Origin: Bacillota bacterium
GTDB taxonomy: Bacteria > Bacillota > Clostridia > Lachnospirales > Lachnospiraceae
Reading direction: 5' to 3'
NCBI GenBank assembly: GCA_023402845.1
Contig: JAEYFP010000013.1
Span: forward strand, 1-64,000
DNA: 64,000 nucleotides
Position 1 is the stretch's first letter, and each line of letters opens with the position of its first letter. The position numbers were made by a program, and so were the translations under genes. Below, piece by piece: positions 32,822 to 41,965 of the stretch. The notes under the pieces are model-generated. The model searched no databases. It was not told where the DNA came from and worked only from the letters and a program-made list of their open reading frames with translations.

Positions 32822-34213
32822 TTATTTCAGTTCCCTCTGTTTTTGAAGGAATTCCCGATTGATTCGAATAACCTCACGCATCGCCGCCTGCCCTGGTGCA
32901 CCGGTCGTCAGACGCTTTTCCACACAGGTTTTCAGGCTGACCGCGTCATAAATATCTGCTTCAAATGCTGGACTGATTGCCTGCAGCTCATCAAGAGGCA
33001 GTGCATCAATGCAAGTGTCCTTTTCGATGCAGTACAGCACAAGTTTTCCGATAATGCCATGAGCATCCCGAAACGGAACTCCTTTACCCACAAGATAATC
33101 GGCCGCATCTGTCGCATTTGTAAAGCCGTTCATCGCGCTTTTTGCCATGATGTCCCGATTGAATTTCATTGTCATAAGCATTCCGGTAAAAAGAGAAAGA
33201 CAGCCTTTTACGGTATCCATCGCATCAAATGTCAGTTCTTTATCCTCCTGCATATCCTTATTATATGCGAGAGGAATTCCCTTCATCGTTGTCAGAAGTG
33301 CTATCAGCGCTCCGTATACCCTGCCCGTCTTTCCTCTGACAAGCTCTGCGATATCAGGATTTTTTTTCTGCGGCATGATACTGCTTCCCGTAGAATAGGT
33401 GTCATCAATTTCCACAAAACGATATTCATTGCTGTTCCAGATGATAATTTCTTCACTGAAGCGGCTTAAATGCATCATAATCGTAGAAGCCGCTGACAAA
33501 AACTCAATAAGGTAATCCCTGTCTGCAACAGAATCCATGCTGTTGAGTGTCGGACCGTCAAAGCCTAATAATGATGCCGTATAGGCCCTGTCAAGCGGAT
33601 AGGTGGTACCTGCCAGCGCACCGGCGCCCAGAGGACAGTAATTCAGGCGCTTGTAAATATCCTGCATCCGCAAATAGTCCCGTTTGAACATCTCAAAATA
33701 AGCGCCCAGATGGTGAGCCAGTGTAATCGGCTGTGCCTTCTGTAAATGGGTGAAGCCCGGCATATAGGTATCCAGATGTGTCTCCATCATGGTAAGCAGA
33801 GTCTCCAGAAGTTCCTTTAATAGCGATTCTGTCTTAATCACCTCAAGCCTTGCATACAGCTTCATATCCAAAGCGACCTGATCGTTGCGGCTCCTGCCGG
33901 TATGCAGTTTTTTCCCGGCATCTCCGATCCGCTTGATTAAATTCGCTTCTACAAAACTGTGAATATCTTCATATTCCTCTGTGAGGGTAAGCGTTCCGGC
34001 CTCTAAATCCTCACGGATACCGTTCAAACCCGAAATAATTTCATTTTTTTCTTTGTCTGTCAGAATTTCCTGTTTTGCAAGCATGTTAACATGAGCAATG
34101 CTGCCTTCGATATCCTGACTGTATAACCTTTTATCAAAAGAGATTGATGCGTTAAATTGATAAACAAGCGCATCTGTTTCTTTTGTAAATCTTCCGCCCC
34201 ATAGCTGTGCCAT
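32822..34213 (-). CDS. argH: Argininosuccinate lyase
   Basis: This 463-residue enzyme splits argininosuccinate to arginine and fumarate. The fumarase-superfamily signature GSSIMPQKKNPD, containing the catalytic serine loop, is intact, as are LHTGRSRNDQ and GFTHLQKAQP. GGAGG lies before the ATG. It is not next to argG here and is paired with asd instead. Confidence 0.96.
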   Translation of the reverse strand: MAQLWGGRFTKETDALVYQFNASISFDKRLYSQDIEGSIAHVNMLAKQEILTDKEKNEIISGLNGIREDLEAGTLTLTEEYEDIHSFVEANLIKRIGDAGKKLHTGRSRNDQVALDMKLYARLEVIKTESLLKELLETLLTMMETHLDTYMPGFTHLQKAQPITLAHHLGAYFEMFKRDYLRMQDIYKRLNYCPLGAGALAGTTYPLDRAYTASLLGFDGPTLNSMDSVADRDYLIEFLSAASTIMMHLSRFSEEIIIWNSNEYRFVEIDDTYSTGSSIMPQKKNPDIAELVRGKTGRVYGALIALLTTMKGIPLAYNKDMQEDKELTFDAMDTVKGCLSLFTGMLMTMKFNRDIMAKSAMNGFTNATDAADYLVGKGVPFRDAHGIIGKLVLYCIEKDTCIDALPLDELQAISPAFEADIYDAVSLKTCVEKRLTTGAPGQAAMREVIRINREFLQKQRELK

Positions 34214-34252
34214 TTTACTTTTCCTCCAGGTGAAGATGCCAAACAGTTACAA

Positions 34253-34315
34253 ATTACACTTGATTTTAGCACATCTTCACATTAATTTCAACGACCGCAT
34301 ACAATAAAGTGTAAT
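34253..34315. promoter_or_regulatory. Inverted ATTACACTT sites flanking the argH promoter
   Basis: ATTACACTT (34253-34261) and AAGTGTAAT (34307-34315) form a perfect nine-base inverted pair; extending inward gives 12 of 13 matches. They bracket the argH promoter and lie between argH and the divergent ABC importer. They look like two half-sites or two operators for one regulator and do not resemble an ARG box. Confidence 0.45.
34263..34291 (-). promoter_or_regulatory. Sigma-A promoter of argH-asd
   Basis: Minus-strand TTGAAA (34286-34291), a 17-base spacer and TAAAAT (34263-34268). Confidence 0.75.
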
Positions 34316-34359
34316 GAAAATCAGCATTTTATAAATAGGATACTACTTGGAGGAGCGTT

Positions 34360-35121
34360 ATGTTCGAATTTATGGAATTAAAAGATATTTGCCTCTCCTA
34401 TCATAGTCTGGCAGGAGAGACGGCCGCCCTCGATCATATCAGCTTTCAGGTCAGAAAAGGCGAATTTCTTTCAATAATCGGTCCAAGCGGTTGCGGGAAG
34501 TCCACACTGCTATCTTTTATGGCCGGATTGCTGAAAGCTGAAGAAGGACAGATGATTTTTTATGATGAAGGCGGCCGCCCCTTTCAGCCGCGCATCGGTT
34601 ATATGCTCCAAAAGGATCACCTGTTTCCGTGGCGGACTGTTTTTAAAAATTTAACACTCGGCTTGGAAATTAACCACCAGCTCACGGAGGAAAATCTGGA
34701 ACTTCTTGAAGAAATGCTCGTAAAATACGGGCTTTCTAAATTTAAGGATAAATATCCGCATGAGTTGTCCGGCGGAATGCGCCAGAGGGCTGCTTTGATA
34801 CGAACCCTTGCCATCAAGCCTGAAATCCTGCTTCTGGATGAGCCGTTTTCGGCACTCGATTATCAGACACGATTAAATGTTTCCGATGATATTTACAGCA
34901 TCATTAAATCTGAAGGAAAAACAGCCGTCATGGTCACACACGATTTGTCGGAAGCAATCAGTCTTTCGGAACGCATCGTTATACTGTCCAGTCGTCCCGC
35001 ACATGTAAAAAATATCGTCACACTGGGGTTTTCCCTTAAAGAACGTTCCCCGCTGCTCGTTCGCAATGCGCCGGAATTTAAAGACTATTTTAATCTGCTA
35101 TGGAAGGAATTGAATGAATGA
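34360..35121 (+). CDS. ABC transporter ATPase, SsuB/TauB type
   Basis: This 253-residue ATPase of the nitrate/sulfonate/taurine importer family has Walker A GPSGCGKST, Q-loop MLQKDHLFPWRTV, signature LSGGMRQR and Walker B EILLLDEPFSALD. GGAGG lies six bases before the ATG. It overlaps the permease gene by four bases (ATGA). The substrate could be a sulfonate, a thiamine precursor or a similar small molecule; no binding protein gene accompanies it. Confidence 0.92.
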   Translation: MFEFMELKDICLSYHSLAGETAALDHISFQVRKGEFLSIIGPSGCGKSTLLSFMAGLLKAEEGQMIFYDEGGRPFQPRIGYMLQKDHLFPWRTVFKNLTLGLEINHQLTEENLELLEEMLVKYGLSKFKDKYPHELSGGMRQRAALIRTLAIKPEILLLDEPFSALDYQTRLNVSDDIYSIIKSEGKTAVMVTHDLSEAISLSERIVILSSRPAHVKNIVTLGFSLKERSPLLVRNAPEFKDYFNLLWKELNE

Positions 35122-35915
35122 ATCATGCATCTAACAATCAACTGAATTATATCAGACAGCATAAAAAGAAACGTTCTCTCATTAAGCTGATTCGGATTGG
35201 CATTCTATTTCTGTTTTTAATCACATGGGAGCTGGCCGTCGATACGCATCGGATTGACGGCTTTTTCTTTTCCTCCCCGTCAAGGATCATTGTCTGCATC
35301 CAGCAGATGGCATCGGATGGGTCTCTGTTTTCCCATATCGGAATCACACTTTTGGAAACGATCATCAGCTTTTCCCTTGTCATCGGAATCAGTATTTTGT
35401 TTTCTACTCTGTTATGGACCAGTAATTATTTATCTGATATCTGCGAGCCTTATCTGATCGCTTTAAATTCGCTTCCGAAATCGGCGCTTGCACCCCTGTT
35501 CATTGTGTGGCTGGGAACCGGGATCAAAACAATCATTGTAGCAGGAATTTCTGTTTCCATTTTCGGCTCGGTCATTATGATTTATACTGGATTTACTTCT
35601 GCCGACAGGGAAAAAATCAAACTGATTAAAACACTTGGCGGGACAAAGGCTGACGCATTTTTAAAGGTTGTGCTGCCAAGCAGCCTGCCGACACTTTTAA
35701 GCTCCGCAAAGGTAAACATTGGTCTGTCGCTTGTTGGTGTGGTCATCGGTGAATTTCTCGCCGCCCGTTCGGGACTCGGCTACCTGATTATTTATGGGAG
35801 CCAGGTATTTAAGCTTGATATGGTCATCATGAGCATTTTTATTTTATGTATCATTTCCATGCTGCTTTATGCTCTGCTGCAAATGTTTGAAAAAAAACTG
35901 CGTGGACGCTATTAA
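35118..35915 (+). CDS. ABC transporter permease, SsuC/TauC type
   Basis: This is a 265-residue permease with about six membrane segments and the coupling loop IKLIKTLGGTKADAFLKVVL (EAA motif). The periplasmic-facing start PSRIIVCIQQMASDGSLFSHI is typical of the family. It follows the ATPase gene with translational coupling. The required substrate-binding protein is missing from the locus, so it must be encoded elsewhere or shared. Confidence 0.92.
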   Translation: MNHASNNQLNYIRQHKKKRSLIKLIRIGILFLFLITWELAVDTHRIDGFFFSSPSRIIVCIQQMASDGSLFSHIGITLLETIISFSLVIGISILFSTLLWTSNYLSDICEPYLIALNSLPKSALAPLFIVWLGTGIKTIIVAGISVSIFGSVIMIYTGFTSADREKIKLIKTLGGTKADAFLKVVLPSSLPTLLSSAKVNIGLSLVGVVIGEFLAARSGLGYLIIYGSQVFKLDMVIMSIFILCIISMLLYALLQMFEKKLRGRY

Positions 35916-35954
35916 TTTCAACTCCGAAAAACAGATTCTTATCTATATCTATAA

Positions 35955-35998
35955 CAAAAATCCGCAGTCTCATTTTACATACAGACTGCGGATTTTTG
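35955..35998. terminator. Bidirectional terminator for the permease and tRNA-Thr
   Basis: AAAAATCCGCAGTCT (35956-35970) pairs perfectly with AGACTGCGGATTTTT (35983-35997). It ends the plus-strand importer and the minus-strand tRNA transcript. Confidence 0.92.
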
Positions 35999-36007
35999 TT
36001 ACAATGA

Positions 36008-36080
<73 letters not shown>

Positions 36081-36108
36081 CCGCGGCCGTTTTACGGCCA
36101 CCTTTGCT

Positions 36109-36137
36109 ATTATATTAAATTTCATTTCATTTTGCAA
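36109..36137 (-). promoter_or_regulatory. Promoter of tRNA-Thr
   Basis: Minus-strand TTGCAA (36132-36137), a 17-base spacer and TATAAT (36109-36114), about 30 bases before the tRNA. Confidence 0.8.
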
Positions 36138-36140
36138 CAA

Positions 36141-36839
36141 CTATTTTCTTTTTATTTCTTTTTTTGCACCTTTCTTGTTTTCATTGTCATTTTCGTCGAT
36201 CAGCGCATGCAGCTTTTCAAAAGCTTCTCTAATGCCGCCAACCTCACTGATGATACCTTCCTCCACCGCCTGCGTGCCGACAAGGATCGTTCCCATGTCC
36301 TTGGTCATCAAGCTTGTTTCCATCATCAGCTTTAAAAAGCGTTCTTCGGAAATATTGCAATGGCTCGCCACAAAGCCGACGATCCGATCCTGAATCTGTT
36401 TAAAATAATCAAACGACTGCCTGACGCCAAGTACGACACCTGTCGTCCTGACCGGATGAACAACTGCGGTTCCAGTCGGAACGATAAAGGAATAATTCGT
36501 GCTGACTGCAATAGGAAGTCCGATGGAATGACTTCCTCCAAGCACAAGTGAAACTGTCGGCTTGCTTAGGGAAGCAATCATTTCCGCAATCGCAAGCCCT
36601 GCTTCCACATCTCCGCCTACCGTATTGATCAGAATCAAAAGTCCTTCAATTTCCCCGTCATCTTCCAATTCAGCAAGCTTTGGCAATACATGTTCATATT
36701 TAGTAGACTTTGTATTTGGACCCAGCACGTCATGCCCTTCAATTTCCCCAATGATAGAAAGCAGATGTACCTTGTGTTTACTTTTACTTTTCTCCAAGGT
36801 CATCTGCCCAAACTCTTTGATATCCTGATCCGCACTCAT
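36141..36839 (-). CDS. tepA: TepA-like ClpP-family serine protease
   Basis: This 232-residue member of the ClpP/TepA group has the oxyanion region INTVGGDVEAGLAIAEM, the probable nucleophile S105 in GGSHSIG and H128 in AVVHPVR. Bacillus TepA was linked to protein translocation and degradation of small acid-soluble spore proteins during germination. The tail (200-232) is strongly charged and Lys-rich. AGGAG lies eight bases before the ATG. The usual neighbour ftsK/spoIIIE is not in the window. Confidence 0.88.
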   Translation of the reverse strand: MSADQDIKEFGQMTLEKSKSKHKVHLLSIIGEIEGHDVLGPNTKSTKYEHVLPKLAELEDDGEIEGLLILINTVGGDVEAGLAIAEMIASLSKPTVSLVLGGSHSIGLPIAVSTNYSFIVPTGTAVVHPVRTTGVVLGVRQSFDYFKQIQDRIVGFVASHCNISEERFLKLMMETSLMTKDMGTILVGTQAVEEGIISEVGGIREAFEKLHALIDENDNENKKGAKKEIKRK

Positions 36840-36855
36840 TCACACAGCTCCTTTT

Positions 36856-36878
36856 GCATACTATTTCGTATAGTATGC
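36856..36878 (-). repeat. Hairpin directly upstream of the tepA ribosome site
   Basis: GCATACTAT (36856-36864) and ATAGTATGC (36870-36878) form a perfect nine-base stem with a five-base loop. It has no T-run and sits just before AAAAGGAG, so it may affect mRNA processing or translation rather than termination. Confidence 0.5.
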
Positions 36879-36894
36879 GGATAAAAGGGCTGAT

Positions 36895-38643
36895 TTATAC
36901 TTCGAAATCATCCTCATCCCTGACTTCAATGTCAAAATCCAACTCCGCATCCTCTTCCATATCAAAGGAATAATCCATTATCTTTGAAACATGCGGCTTT
37001 GGAAGCGGCAGCGGATTTTCCAAAAACTGAATCTCTTTTTTTTCTTCATTCATTGGTTTTTCTTCCTTCTCATCCATAATGATATTGACAGACTGCTGCA
37101 AATCCCTCAGAGCAAGCGTCTGATTACCCTTTTCCTGGGCTTTGATTTTCTCATAGAGTACATCGTTTTCACCGATGAACACCAATGCCCTTGCTCTTGC
37201 AAGCCAAATTTCCTTTTCTTCTTCCGTTTCCGCTTCGATAACAGTAGTATCCCCGGAAGAGGAAAGATCTGAAGCTGTTAGGGCAGATCTCACTGCAGGG
37301 CGGTAATTTTCATATAAATAATGCAGACTGACACATCCGGTAATGATCAACAGTTCCACAAAAAACCAGGTGTTGCGCTCTTTATTCGCGCTCCAAAAAA
37401 GAATTAAAACCGCGCCGATCAGCGAAAGCAGGCACGGGACAACCTTTGCATTTTTCCCTTTTATTACACAATATGCACAGGCCATCGACAGCACAATTAA
37501 AAACAGATAGAAAAGCTGGTTCCCAAGCTGAAACCAGGCCGCCTGCAAAGCAGTATAGGTTTGAAGATTTCCCTTTGACAGGAAATAGTAATTATCCGCG
37601 ATCGGTGCATTCTGGCTGTCAAGCCGCAAATGGAAGCTGTTGAGGATATGTTCTGCCTCATACTGCTCTCCTGTTTCTATATTAGAAGTAACCGAAAATC
37701 TGTTCCAATATGCCTGTATCAGTTCTTTGTCCGTACACTCCAGTGTATTGCCTTTTCCAAAAAATAATACAAGAAATGCCGCAAGCATTGCTGCTGCTGA
37801 TACAAAGCCGCGCAGCCAATTCTTCCGCCTGCAAAAAATATCAATCAGCAAAAGTCCGGCTATGATTACAGCAAGCGGTTCCGTAAAAAGCAGCAGGCCG
37901 AGCAGCAGGCCAAATAAACCATACAAAAGCAAATCCCGCCGTTTTTCCTCCTCTTTTTGGTCAGACAGATAAACAAATACGCTGAGTGCTGCAAATAGAA
38001 TACATGCAAAAAACAACTCTGTATTATATGAATAGACTGTAAACGACTGAGAAGGCATAAAAAGACTGCAGGCAACAGAAAGAATTCCGCATACCCTGCC
38101 GCCAAGCCTTCTTACAATCCGGTACACGAAAAAAACTGTTAAAAACAAAATCGCCGTATTGATATAAATGATAACGGACGGACTGACACCCGTCACCTGA
38201 AACACGAGCCATACAACAATTGAATAAGCATATTGGGCAGGATTGTGCAGCAGCTGCGGCAATATATCCATGCCGCCGACACTTAGCAGCTGCTTATCAA
38301 GCAGGACCGCGGCCTTATAGAATACCGTCTCTTGTGCAGGAAGCGATAATGTATAAGTAAGCCGCATGCGAAGGAACAGCACAAATAAAACAAGAACGGA
38401 AACTGTCTCCATCACATACCAGAGCTTACGTTCCTCGACTTCATGAGAAATGGCAAGGAGCTTCGTCATCAGACTAAGCAAGATAAACGCCAAAATAAGG
38501 ATTCCTCCAAACACAATCATGTAGAAGAATCCTTCATTTTGGGTAAGGATCTGATTGAATACGGAAATGAACAACACATATCCGAATAGAACAAAAAAAA
38601 TCCCCGCTGTTGTCGTTGAAAAAACGCTACCTTTTCCTCTCAT
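36895..38643 (-). CDS. Polytopic membrane protein, GT-C glycosyltransferase-like
   Basis: This 582-residue protein has about 10-12 membrane segments in residues 10-440 and a hydrophilic, acidic C-terminal cytosolic tail (about 450-582, ending in a run of D and E). The layout resembles GT-C/PMT-type glycosyltransferases that use lipid-linked sugars, but I do not see a decisive catalytic motif. It lies seven bases downstream of metY and upstream of tepA. Function is uncertain; the acidic tail is unusual for the family. Confidence 0.72.
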   Translation of the reverse strand: MRGKGSVFSTTTAGIFFVLFGYVLFISVFNQILTQNEGFFYMIVFGGILILAFILLSLMTKLLAISHEVEERKLWYVMETVSVLVLFVLFLRMRLTYTLSLPAQETVFYKAAVLLDKQLLSVGGMDILPQLLHNPAQYAYSIVVWLVFQVTGVSPSVIIYINTAILFLTVFFVYRIVRRLGGRVCGILSVACSLFMPSQSFTVYSYNTELFFACILFAALSVFVYLSDQKEEEKRRDLLLYGLFGLLLGLLLFTEPLAVIIAGLLLIDIFCRRKNWLRGFVSAAAMLAAFLVLFFGKGNTLECTDKELIQAYWNRFSVTSNIETGEQYEAEHILNSFHLRLDSQNAPIADNYYFLSKGNLQTYTALQAAWFQLGNQLFYLFLIVLSMACAYCVIKGKNAKVVPCLLSLIGAVLILFWSANKERNTWFFVELLIITGCVSLHYLYENYRPAVRSALTASDLSSSGDTTVIEAETEEEKEIWLARARALVFIGENDVLYEKIKAQEKGNQTLALRDLQQSVNIIMDEKEEKPMNEEKKEIQFLENPLPLPKPHVSKIMDYSFDMEEDAELDFDIEVRDEDDFEV

Positions 38644-38649
38644 ACTACC

Positions 38650-39930
38650 CTATCTTCCCAAGGCCTGCTCCAAGTCCTCGATAATATCAGCAGCATTCTC
38701 AATGCCGACTGAAAAGCGGATCAGATCCGGTGCCACTCCGGCCTCTATCAGCTGCCCATCCGTCATCTGGCGATGTGTATGGCTTGCCGGATGTAATACA
38801 CAGGTTCTGGCATCTGCCACATGAGTCACGATCGCTGCGAGCTTTAATTGATCCATAAAGCCTACGGACGCTTCTCTGCCACCCTTTAACCCAAAACAGA
38901 GCACGCCGCAGGTACCCTCCGGCATATACTTTTGAGCAAGTGTATGGTATTTATCATCTGCAAGGCCCGGATAGGAAACCCATGCAATCTTCGGATGATT
39001 TTTTAAATATTCCGCAACCTTCAATGCGTTTTCACAATGTCTGGGAACACGCAGATGCAGCGTTTCCAAACCGATATTCAATAAAAATGCATTCTGAGGC
39101 GACTGGGTTGAGCCGAGATCGCGCATAAGCTGTGTGACCGCCTTCGTGATATAAGCGCCTTTACCAAAACGCTCCGTGTAAATAATTCCGTGATAAGAGT
39201 CATCGGGCTCTGTCAGACCCGGAAACTTGTCCGCATGGACGTTCCAGTCAAAATTACCGCTGTCCACGATGCAGCCGCCGACACACATCGCATGACCATC
39301 CATATATTTTGTTGTGGAATGGGTCACAATATCCGCACCCCATTCAAACGGGCGGCAATTGATTGGCGTAGCAAATGTATTATCCACAATTAAAGGTACA
39401 CCATGGGCGTGGGAGATCTGTGCAAACTTCTCTATATCCAGCACAACAAGTGCAGGATTTGCAATTGTCTCTGCCAGCATGCATTTTGTGTTTTCCTGAA
39501 ATGCTGCATTCAAAACATCGGCCGTTGCGTCGGGATCAACAATCGTACATGAGATTCCCATCTTCCTCATCGTTACGGTCAGCAAATTAAATGTCCCTCC
39601 ATATACGGTTGAAGACATAATTACGTGGTCGCCGCTCTCACAAATATTGAATACTGCATAGTAATTAGCAGCCTGACCTGAAGAAGTCAGCATTGCAGCC
39701 GCACCGCCCTCCAGCTCGCAAATTTTTTTTGCGACAAAATCGTTTGTCGGGTTTTGCAGCCTCGAATAAAAATATCCATCCTCTTCCAGATCGAACAATT
39801 TTCCCATCTGATCAGAGGTTTCATATCGAAATGTCGTACTCTGGTAGATCGGGAGCACACGAGGCTCCCCCTTTTTCGGCTGCCAGCCCGCCTGGACGCA
39901 AACGGTTTCCGGCCTGTATTTATTGTTCAT
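38650..39930 (-). CDS. metY: O-acetylhomoserine sulfhydrylase
   Basis: This 426-residue PLP enzyme of the Cys/Met metabolism family makes homocysteine from O-acetylhomoserine and sulfide. The cofactor lysine is in THSTTKYMDGHAM, preceded by the conserved ADIV and VDNTFATP segments. The length of about 430 fits MetY rather than the shorter MetB/MetC group. It overlaps the upstream gene by 11 bases. Together with metH in this window it completes methionine formation from homoserine esters. Confidence 0.94.
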   Translation of the reverse strand: MNNKYRPETVCVQAGWQPKKGEPRVLPIYQSTTFRYETSDQMGKLFDLEEDGYFYSRLQNPTNDFVAKKICELEGGAAAMLTSSGQAANYYAVFNICESGDHVIMSSTVYGGTFNLLTVTMRKMGISCTIVDPDATADVLNAAFQENTKCMLAETIANPALVVLDIEKFAQISHAHGVPLIVDNTFATPINCRPFEWGADIVTHSTTKYMDGHAMCVGGCIVDSGNFDWNVHADKFPGLTEPDDSYHGIIYTERFGKGAYITKAVTQLMRDLGSTQSPQNAFLLNIGLETLHLRVPRHCENALKVAEYLKNHPKIAWVSYPGLADDKYHTLAQKYMPEGTCGVLCFGLKGGREASVGFMDQLKLAAIVTHVADARTCVLHPASHTHRQMTDGQLIEAGVAPDLIRFSVGIENAADIIEDLEQALGR

Positions 39931-40690
39931 AAGGAGACCCCATATATTCTTTCTGCAGGATCCGGATCATATTTATGTAAATTTCTTTGCATGACTCGTT
40001 ATCTTCTGTTTCAATATGGTGAATACACGGATTGATATAGTCCTTAAAAATATTTTTATAAATTTCCTGCGCATTTTCTTTTTTATTGATCCTATTTACG
40101 ATTGTGGGCGCAATATTGTAATATTCGTCGATCAAAGCCTTACCGTCCGGCTGACCACTCAGATAATGATCCCTGTAATCTTTTAAAAGCCGTAGTTCAT
40201 AGCAGTCATCATCTTTTCCGAGACTTTCACAGACAGCGGTTGTTACATAACAGAGCTTTTTGCGAAAGCCGTTTTTGATATCCTCATATTTTCCCATTTT
40301 CAAGGTATATTTGGTGAATACTGAATTCCATTTTGCAACGATGGCATTTGCCAACGGTTCGGAAGATTCCCCATGGTATTCTAGAATAGCAGGAAAAACA
40401 TAAACCGCCATCATTGAATTCTGATCAATTACGAAAGTTTCCTTTTCTGTTTTCTTTTTAAAACCGGCTTGTCTGTCGTTTGCGCAGCCGACAAAATAAT
40501 CAGCCAGCTCCTCTACAAAGGACTGTTTGTCTTCCGTCTCCTGATACTGCTTTTCAATTTCATCAAAAAGCGGCAGGTATACACCGTAATAGCTCCGAAA
40601 CGCCTCCTCATACTTGTCTCGTTTGAAATTTTTTAATCCATCCTCGTTATCAAATAGCAGCTTAGGAAGCTCTGTTTTAATATTTTCCAT
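39920..40690 (-). CDS. Uncharacterised protein with a CYVTTAVC motif
   Basis: I do not recognise a function for this 256-residue soluble protein. Residues 1-140 are helical and charged. A conserved-looking block reads KKLCYVTTAVCESLGKDDDCY, similar to the CFI-box-like motif (C-aromatic-x-TTA-x-C) of small Clostridial proteins, with a partner cysteine after the acidic cluster. A helical region with LLKDYRDHYL follows. Paired cysteines suggest metal or redox binding, which is inference. It lies between yebC and metY with 13-base spacing and an 11-base overlap. Confidence 0.72.
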   Translation of the reverse strand: MENIKTELPKLLFDNEDGLKNFKRDKYEEAFRSYYGVYLPLFDEIEKQYQETEDKQSFVEELADYFVGCANDRQAGFKKKTEKETFVIDQNSMMAVYVFPAILEYHGESSEPLANAIVAKWNSVFTKYTLKMGKYEDIKNGFRKKLCYVTTAVCESLGKDDDCYELRLLKDYRDHYLSGQPDGKALIDEYYNIAPTIVNRINKKENAQEIYKNIFKDYINPCIHHIETEDNESCKEIYINMIRILQKEYMGSPYEQ

Positions 40691-40703
40691 TTTTATCTCC
40701 TAA

Positions 40704-41432
40704 TTACTCATCCCAGTTATGATATACCGCCTGCACATCATCATCCTCATCCAACAGATCCAGTGTTCTCTGGAGAGACTTGACCGCCGCTTCATCCGTC
40801 AGCTCCACCCACGTCTGCGGAATCATCGTTACCTCAGCTGATGCCATCGGAATACCCGCATCTTCAAGCGCCTTGAAAATCGTACCAAACTCATCGGGAT
40901 CCGTGAGAATTTCATAACTGTCCTCCTCGTCGGAAAAATCCTCCGCACCCGCATCCAGCGCTGTCATCATCAGCTCATCTGCTTCCAGACGGCACTCTTC
41001 TTTATCGATGATAATTTGTCCCTTTTTATCAAACATGAACGATACACAGCCCTGTGTACCGACATTGCCGTTGCCTTTTGTAAAAGCGCTTCTCACGTTT
41101 GCGGCCGTGCGGTTTTTGTTGTCGGTAAGCGCATCCACGATAATCGCAATCCCACTTGGCCCGTAGCCTTCATAGGATACATATTCGTAGTTGACGTTTG
41201 CGGCATCACCCGCGGCTTTTTTGATTCCCCTGTCGATCGTATCATTCGGCATGTTGTTTGCCTTTGCCTTGGCGATGACATCGCGCAGACGGGAGTTATT
41301 ATCGGGATCCGCTCCGCCCTCTTTTACGGCCACAGCAATTTCTCTGCCAATGATCGTGAAAACTTTTCCTTTTGCGGCATCGTTTCTCTCTTTTTTGTGC
41401 TTAATGTTCGCAAATTTAGAATGTCCTGACAT
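40704..41432 (-). CDS. yebC: YebC/PmpR-family protein
   Basis: This 242-residue protein of the YebC family (MSGHSKFANIKHKKERNDAAKGK; YEGYGPSGIAIIVDALTDN) has the full length expected for the canonical member. The family is annotated as transcription regulators; more recent work links members to translation of difficult motifs such as polyproline. GAGGTG lies before the ATG. The downstream gene begins 13 bases later. Confidence 0.95.
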   Translation of the reverse strand: MSGHSKFANIKHKKERNDAAKGKVFTIIGREIAVAVKEGGADPDNNSRLRDVIAKAKANNMPNDTIDRGIKKAAGDAANVNYEYVSYEGYGPSGIAIIVDALTDNKNRTAANVRSAFTKGNGNVGTQGCVSFMFDKKGQIIIDKEECRLEADELMMTALDAGAEDFSDEEDSYEILTDPDEFGTIFKALEDAGIPMASAEVTMIPQTWVELTDEAAVKSLQRTLDLLDEDDDVQAVYHNWDE

Positions 41433-41514
41433 TTCTACACCTCATTCTCCTTTGTTTTATCCATATTGTATAATATTGTAGCATTATTTTTCCGTTTCTT
41501 CAACTTCTTTTATA

Positions 41515-41862
41515 CTATGTAGGAAGCTGAAAGCTCACGTACAGCGCTTTATCCACGCTTTCCATAATAGAGACATCCAGATGGCATACCCGATCCTTCA
41601 GTCGGCTCTTATCTATCGTACGCACCTGTTCCAACAAAATGACAGAGTCCTTTTCCAGATGATATTTCCTGCATTCGATTTCAATATGGGTCGGCAGCTT
41701 TGCTTTATTCATCCGGCTTGTAATTGCGGCACAAATGACCGTCGGACTGTGCTTGTTCCCGACATCATTCTGTATGATCAAAACCGGACGGATGCCTCCC
41801 TGCTCGGAGCCGATCACCGGCCGCAAATCCGCATAAAAAATATCTCCTCTTCTTATAATCAA
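41515..41862 (-). CDS. mazF: MazF/NdoA-family endoribonuclease
   Basis: This 115-residue toxin-family RNase cuts single-stranded mRNA at short motifs. It begins MIIRRGDIFYADLRPVIGSEQGG, matching Bacillus NdoA closely, and includes GIRPVLIIQND and VICAAITSR. The start is a TTG at 41862, and the ribosome site is poorly placed, which predicts low expression. It follows alr as in Bacillus, but the 103-base gap has no room for the NdoAI/MazE antitoxin that normally sits there. Confidence 0.92.
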   Translation of the reverse strand: MIIRRGDIFYADLRPVIGSEQGGIRPVLIIQNDVGNKHSPTVICAAITSRMNKAKLPTHIEIECRKYHLEKDSVILLEQVRTIDKSRLKDRVCHLDVSIMESVDKALYVSFQLPT

Positions 41863-41965
41863 ATCCTACACAACCTTTCAAATCATACTATTTGTCAATC
41901 ATTTTGTAGTTACAGTATTAACAACTTTTATTCGGTGTATTCAGATCTGATTAAATTAATCCCTA

